This document shows positions 59,769 through 64,000 of a stretch of 64,000 nt of DNA, piece by piece (position 1 is the first letter of the stretch; each line of letters begins with the position of its first letter). This DNA is from Orientallactaga sibirica. Its lineage: Eukaryota; Chordata; Mammalia; Rodentia; Dipodidae. Position numbers and translations under genes: made by a program. The stretch covers positions 15,723,501 through 15,787,500 of the forward strand of contig JAEOAD010000040.1 in assembly GCA_036365145.1 (NCBI GenBank). Direction: 5' to 3'. Below the pieces are notes generated by a model. That model ran no database searches and had not been told where the DNA came from. It saw only the letters and a program-made list of their open reading frames with translations.

Positions 59769-59903
59769 GCATCCTATAAGCCACTGCTGAAGCAGGTTGT
59801 GGAGGAGATATTTAATCCCGAGAAGCCAGATCCTGTCGATATTGAACACATGTCCTCAGGCCTCACTGATCTCCTTAAGACAGGATTTAGCATGTTCATG
59901 AAG
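59769..59903 (+). CDS. SCFD2: Internal coding exon of SCFD2, penultimate or near-penultimate
   Basis: The exon is 135 nt, exactly 45 codons, phase 0 at both ends. The acceptor is ttttgtcttcccag and the donor is gtgagta. The peptide begins ASYKPLLKQVVEEIFNPEKP, contains DPVDIEHMSS, and ends LLKTGFSMFMK. This matches my memory of the conserved region of SCFD2 just before its C-terminal Sec1-like segment. No frameshift or stop interrupts it, so the gene looks intact here. An open frame starts 27 codons upstream and runs 25 codons into the downstream intron, but the splice signals and the drop in protein-like character mark the true ends. A B1 SINE in reverse orientation begins about 110 bp downstream. 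The last exon should lie beyond position 64000. Confidence 0.87.
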
Positions 59904-60012
59904 GTGAGTAACCGTGAAGAGGTAATCCTGACTGGGCGTCCCGACATGCAAGGGCTAACACCCGTGAGCCCTGGCTAGTGCCATGCAGACAAGTCTTCTA
60001 AAATACAGGCAA

Positions 60013-60170
60013 TCTTTTTTTTTTTTTTTTTTCGAGGTAGGGTCTCACTGTGGTTCAGGCTGACCTGGAATTCACTATGTAGTCTCAGGGTAGCCTCGAA
60101 CTCACAGAGATCCTCCTACCTCTGCCTCCCAAGTGCTGGGATTAAAGGCGTATGCCACCACGCCTGGCTC
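60013..60170 (-). repeat. B1 SINE
   Basis: TSD caggcaatcttttt at about 60005 and 60170. It lies 110 bp after the exon donor. Confidence 0.94.
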
Positions 60171-60187
60171 AGGCAATCTTTTTTTAA

Positions 60188-60390
60188 ATAATATTTAGTT
60201 AGTTAGTTAGTTTAGTTAGTTAGTTAGTTAAGAGAGAGAATTGGCATGCCAGGGCCTCTAGCCACTGCAAATTAACTCCAGACACCTGTGCCACCTTTTG
60301 CATCTGGCTTACATGGGACCTGGGGAATCAAACCTGGGTCCTTAGGTTTTGCAGGCAAGCACCTTAACCACTGAGCCATCTCTCCAGCCC
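60188..60390 (-). repeat. tRNA-derived SINE with (TTAG)n tail
   Basis: The reverse tail has become a ttag repeat at 60197-60230, unlike the ttta tails elsewhere. Confidence 0.92.
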
Positions 60391-60394
60391 ACTA

Positions 60395-61440
60395 CAGGAC
60401 ATCTTGATTAAAAACCTTTTGGTGACAAGCAGCCTGACTCACAGCTTCCTACAGCCTTTTCTGGCCTGATCTTTTCCCATACTGTCTAAGGTGGAGGACA
60501 CAAGGTGTCCCAGGGGGCACCACTAGAAACTTCTAGACTCATAGCCCATTCGTTACTTAAAATGAAGCCATATGTAGTGGACCTTGCTCCTAATTCTAGA
60601 ACTTACTGTATGGAATAATAAGCAACTCTGCATGCTCCCCTGACTGATACTCCAACACTCACGTGAAAATGACTTTTGTTTGGGTCCAGCAGGTCCCCAG
60701 GTGACGAGTGCTAGCATTTCTCTGGCTCATATCTGGGGTGGGTCAAAATGACTAAAGAGCCCTTGAAGTGAGGATGAAAGGAAGAGAAAGTACACAAATG
60801 TGCTCTATTTTTAACCCACTGTAAAGTTTCTAAATTTAAGTGGATCTAAACAAGATTACAGCTGACCTCCCAGGCTATGCCAGTGTTTCAAGGGAAATAA
60901 CTCATGGAAATCACAGAATGTTTCGCCAGCTTCAAAGGGTCTTTGAAATTGTGAATTAATCTACATAAGAAATCCAGTCTTTTGGAATTCAATAAATACA
61001 TATTCCAGGAAAACGGGTTCACTCCAAAAGCCAGAGGAGTGACGCCAGACATCAGGCTGGAAACCAAGCAGAAAAATGACTGGTGGCCCATCAGCCTCCG
61101 TCCTGCTGTTCCCAATTACCAGCAGCTTCTGATGCAATGTCTGGCTGGCGCGTTTTCCTTCTTTTCTTCTTCTTCTTTGTAATTTTTTATTTATTTTATT
61201 TATTTTTTTGTGTTTTTTAATAAGGCAGTGCAAATCAGCTTCTTAGACGTGCCCAGGGCTCCTGCATTGAGTGTAAACCCAGTTTATTGAATGGCTCCCT
61301 GTGCTTCCTGGTGGCCAGTGTGAGCAGAAACTTCTAGGCTCAGCATTTAAGTATTCTCTTCCTTCCTCCTTTCCTGCATAAGCCTGGTCACCCAGGGGCA
61401 ACTAGGCACTGTAATTAGGATGTATTGTGTTGTAGAGGAA
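60395..61440. other. Unique intronic sequence
   Basis: A tt-rich stretch (61180-61220) looks like an isolated SINE tail. The frame at 60982-61182 has somewhat protein-like composition but no splice support. Confidence 0.3.
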
Positions 61441-61454
61441 TTCCTATACCAATG

Positions 61455-61512
61455 ATATATGATATATATATATATTCATATATATGATATCATATATATG
61501 GATATATATATG
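61455..61512. repeat. AT-rich palindromic sequence
   Basis: 61477-61500 is a perfect 24-nt palindrome with 10-nt arms catatatatg on each side of atat, inside a longer (TA)n tract. Confidence 0.95.
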
Positions 61513-61514
61513 AA

Positions 61515-62220
61515 CCAAGCGGTATCATATTTTAAGCTTACTCCTTGAAGCTCTGTGGTGGGTTTGTTCCCTCTCCTCCTGTGTCCAGGTACTTCACCAT
61601 CTTAATCAGGCTTTGCCCAAGAAGGAGTTAGGGACTTAATGGGTTAGCGTGGGAAATGGAATGTTCAATGCCCATTGTTGGGGCTCCCATAGCCAGGCTG
61701 TCCTCAGAGAGCGGATTCCTGGGAGTAGATTAAGGGGGAGAATCTGTGTTCTCCCAGCAGCTGCCAGAATCTGATTCTCTGCCACAGCTGTGGGGCCTTC
61801 GCACTGGGCATATCTCCTATGCATAGGAGTGGGGACAATCTCCCCTGGGCTGGCCGCCTCCCTAGTGCCCTAAGGGAGAGTTCTTTTGTTTTCTTTCTAA
61901 GTGGATCTTGGCAGCTTGCCTTTTCTGACTCTCCACCGAGTTCAGCAAAGAAAGTTACATCTGGTCCATGTGTCCAGAGTTTGAACAAAATTGGGGTTAA
62001 CTTGAAGAAGGGCATGAAGGGATTTGAGGAACAAATTGTAGCTTCCCCAAGAGCCACTTCTTCAAGATCGAGCCATCCAGAAGGATGTGGAAAGGGGAGA
62101 GGGAGGACACGATGGAGTTGTCCATGGCATGACCATTGCCCAGGCTCCCCTCCCACAGTGACAAAGACAATCTGTGGTTACTGTGGACCATGGAGTCAGC
62201 CTGATGTTTCCACCCATTTT
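61515..62220. other. Unique intronic sequence
   Basis: Overlapping 146- and 150-codon frames on opposite strands (61819-62259, 61704-62156) are antisense shadows with no domain. Confidence 0.3.
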
Positions 62221-62224
62221 CCTA

Positions 62225-62465
62225 TCCATCTCCATTACAACCTTAGCAGACAGGTCTGATCCTTGCCCCTGTTTTACCAGCGAGGAAACGGACGCCCAGC
62301 ATGGCTAGCAGTGATGCAAATTTCCAGAAGGCTGGGATGGCAGCTCACTCTCTTTTAACCTCAGATGTCTTCCAAAGAGCACGTGAGAAATGACAACCCT
62401 AGGATTTGTCCCCAAGTCATTCTTCTTGCAAAGCCCACGCTCTTCACCACAACTCCTGGCTCTAG
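62225..62465 (-). repeat. MIR SINE relic
   Basis: ttgcccctgttttaccagcg, aggaaacggacgcccagcat and acgctcttcaccacaact in reverse MIR order. Confidence 0.65.
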
Positions 62466-62469
62466 GATG

Positions 62470-63175
62470 CGGCTAGGCATTGTGTCTGGAAGTTAACTAC
62501 CCATGTGTTACTCATCCCCAGTTTCCTCAAGATTGCTCGACGGCACAGGCCTTCCCTTTCCAGAGTGAGCCGATGAATAATGTCTCTGGCTGCTCTGGTG
62601 CTGGGTCACCGGTATGAAAAGAGGTCTCTAAGGGCCTGGAGTCATCTGCTGGTCCCTGGGCTACTGTGTGTCGGTGGATGGGTGCTGCACCTCCATTGTG
62701 TCTCAGCAGCTAGCTGATGGTTAGTGCTCCTGTCTCTCTTGCTGCTCCGCCCTGCTCTGTGCCTCTGGAATCTGCTCCTGCCTTCTCACTCAACACTCCC
62801 CATTGCTAAGCCAGGGGGAGGCAGAGCGGCAGAACCTCAAGAAAGAAACCCTCCATAGGGAGCCCCTCCCACGATGGGCACTGTGGTACAACGGGAGCAT
62901 CTGGAAATCCCACTTTAGCTGGAAAGGAGATGGGCTGCTGGGCTCTCACTGGTCGGTCCCTGCTCTGCACTCGGAGATGGTTTCCTGGACGGTATTGACT
63001 TGCAGTGACACAGAGGCATTGTCTCTAGACTTGCAGAAACCAGAGGAGATTGGAAAGATGGTGGGGCATGTGCTGGGGAAGGGCCCATAGTGATGGCCTG
63101 TGGTATGAACCTCACAGAGCGTGATAGCAAGGATACAGCAAAGGGTGGTCCAGGTGTTGGGTGCCCTCTTTAAAT
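62470..63175. other. Unique intronic sequence
   Basis: Nothing recognisable. Confidence 0.3.
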
Positions 63176-63189
63176 TTCTGTATCCTTTT

Positions 63190-63396
63190 TTAAAATATGT
63201 TATTTACTTATTTATTTATTTGAGAGAGAGAGACAGATAGCAAATGGGCTATGCCAGGGCCTCTAGCCACTGCAAATGAACTCCAGATGAATGCACCACC
63301 TTGTGCATCTGACTTTACCTGGGTACTAGAGACTTGAACCCAGGTCCTTAGGCGTTGCAGACAAGCGCCTTAACCACTGCACCACCTCTCCAGCCC
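63190..63396 (-). repeat. tRNA-derived SINE
   Basis: Reverse copy with ggcgttgcagacaagcgcct and cctctccagccct. Confidence 0.92.
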
Positions 63397-63977
63397 TCTG
63401 TGTCTTCTGTGCACAGCCCTGCAGCTGTGCTTACACATGGTGTTAAGATCACACATCTCAGCTACCTTTCCCCATACTGACAAGTGTTTTAGTCGAAGAA
63501 GCGAGCCATTGCATGTCAGTGGATCAAGACATGGATCTGAGAGACGCTAGCCAGCACTTTTTTAGTAGGAAGGAATAGAAAAGTCTAGCCTGTAACTCAT
63601 CACATCTTGTGAGGTAAAACAGCACAACCGAGTCACATATATCTACACATGTATGATTTGAATGCTTTTCTTAGTATAGATCAGACTAGAAAGCATTTAA
63701 AAGCTATGGCTGTGAGCCTGGAGAGCGGATCTGGCTCTTACTATTGTTGTTGTTGTTTTTGCATCCTTAGCACATGGTATACACAGGCATTCACTGTGCG
63801 TGGGAGGGCAGCCAGAGAGAACCTGGTGTCGAGCGCATTCAGAAAGCAACCCAGCTTTAAGCCATTGGTTCCTGTTTCCAACTATACTACTACCACCTTC
63901 CGTATTCCGTATAAGGACCACACCCCAGAGCCCCAGACAATGCCTGAAACCCTGTGCAGCTCTGAGGCCTATGGACA

Positions 63978-64000
63978 CTAGTATTTTATTTATTTATTTA
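63978..64000 (-). repeat. Probable start of another reverse tRNA-SINE
   Basis: The ttatttatttattta that usually opens a reverse copy is cut by the window edge. Confidence 0.5.

Larger units (their letters stand above)
59904..64000 (+). other. SCFD2: Start of the SCFD2 downstream intron
   Basis: It begins with the donor gtgagta. No acceptor followed by the expected SCFD2 C-terminal sequence was seen before the window ends. Confidence 0.7.

Noticed and set aside
60982..61182. 66-codon frame with protein-like composition (GFTPKARGVTPDIRLETKQ)
   Set aside because: Not a sequence I know from SCFD2 or another protein. There is no convincing acceptor/donor pair around it, and the frame runs into a T-rich SINE-tail-like stretch.
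61704..62259. Overlapping 150- and 146-codon frames on opposite strands
   Set aside because: Antisense shadows of each other with no domain. One end overlaps a MIR relic.

Overview
This is nuclear DNA from a rodent, and almost all of it is intron sequence packed with retroposons. The clearest organism signal is two recurring SINEs. One is a 7SL-derived B1-type SINE with its usual 'ttaatcccagcac' core. The other is a tRNA-derived SINE with an A box near 'tggcttagcagttaagg', a B box near 'ggttcgattcc', a CT-rich stretch and an (AAATA)n tail. From memory of such sequences, that tRNA-SINE with its CT-AAATA tail points to a jerboa-like dipodoid rodent (for example Jaculus). This species-level placement is inference.

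The only protein-coding sequence I can support is two internal exons of one plus-strand gene, at 44394-44539 and 59769-59903. Both have good acceptor and donor sites. They join in phase 0 across a 15,229-bp intron into 93 uninterrupted codons that I recognise as the C-terminal part of SCFD2, a Sec1/Munc18-like vesicle-trafficking protein. The first 44.4 kb is therefore the upstream intron and the last 4.1 kb is the start of the downstream intron. The terminal exon is not in the window. I found no other credible gene, no RNA gene other than SINEs, no CpG-island promoter and no CRISPR or bacterial-type system. The many short open frames are chance frames or frames through repeats.

Layout: 1-44393 is the upstream intron, holding most of the SINEs, relics of MIR, L2 and old L1, several solitary ERVL-MaLR-type LTRs, one MER2/Tigger-like DNA transposon relic and microsatellites. 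44540-59768 is the intron between the exons, with a triple SINE array at 45.7-46.4 kb, two LTR-like relics and a possible third, and old L1. 59904-64000 is the start of the next intron, with SINEs, a MIR and an AT palindrome.

The most interesting material is in the repeats. Several sites were hit two or three times by separate SINE insertions, leaving three or four copies of one target-site duplication (36.05-36.72 kb and 45.69-46.45 kb are the clearest). A long tRNA-SINE variant carries an extra internal segment with a CTCF-like core, and two copies also have a doubled B-box-like motif. Both coding exons are flanked by tRNA-SINEs in opposite orientation, an arrangement that can promote RNA pairing. 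I did not see a convincing new protein system.
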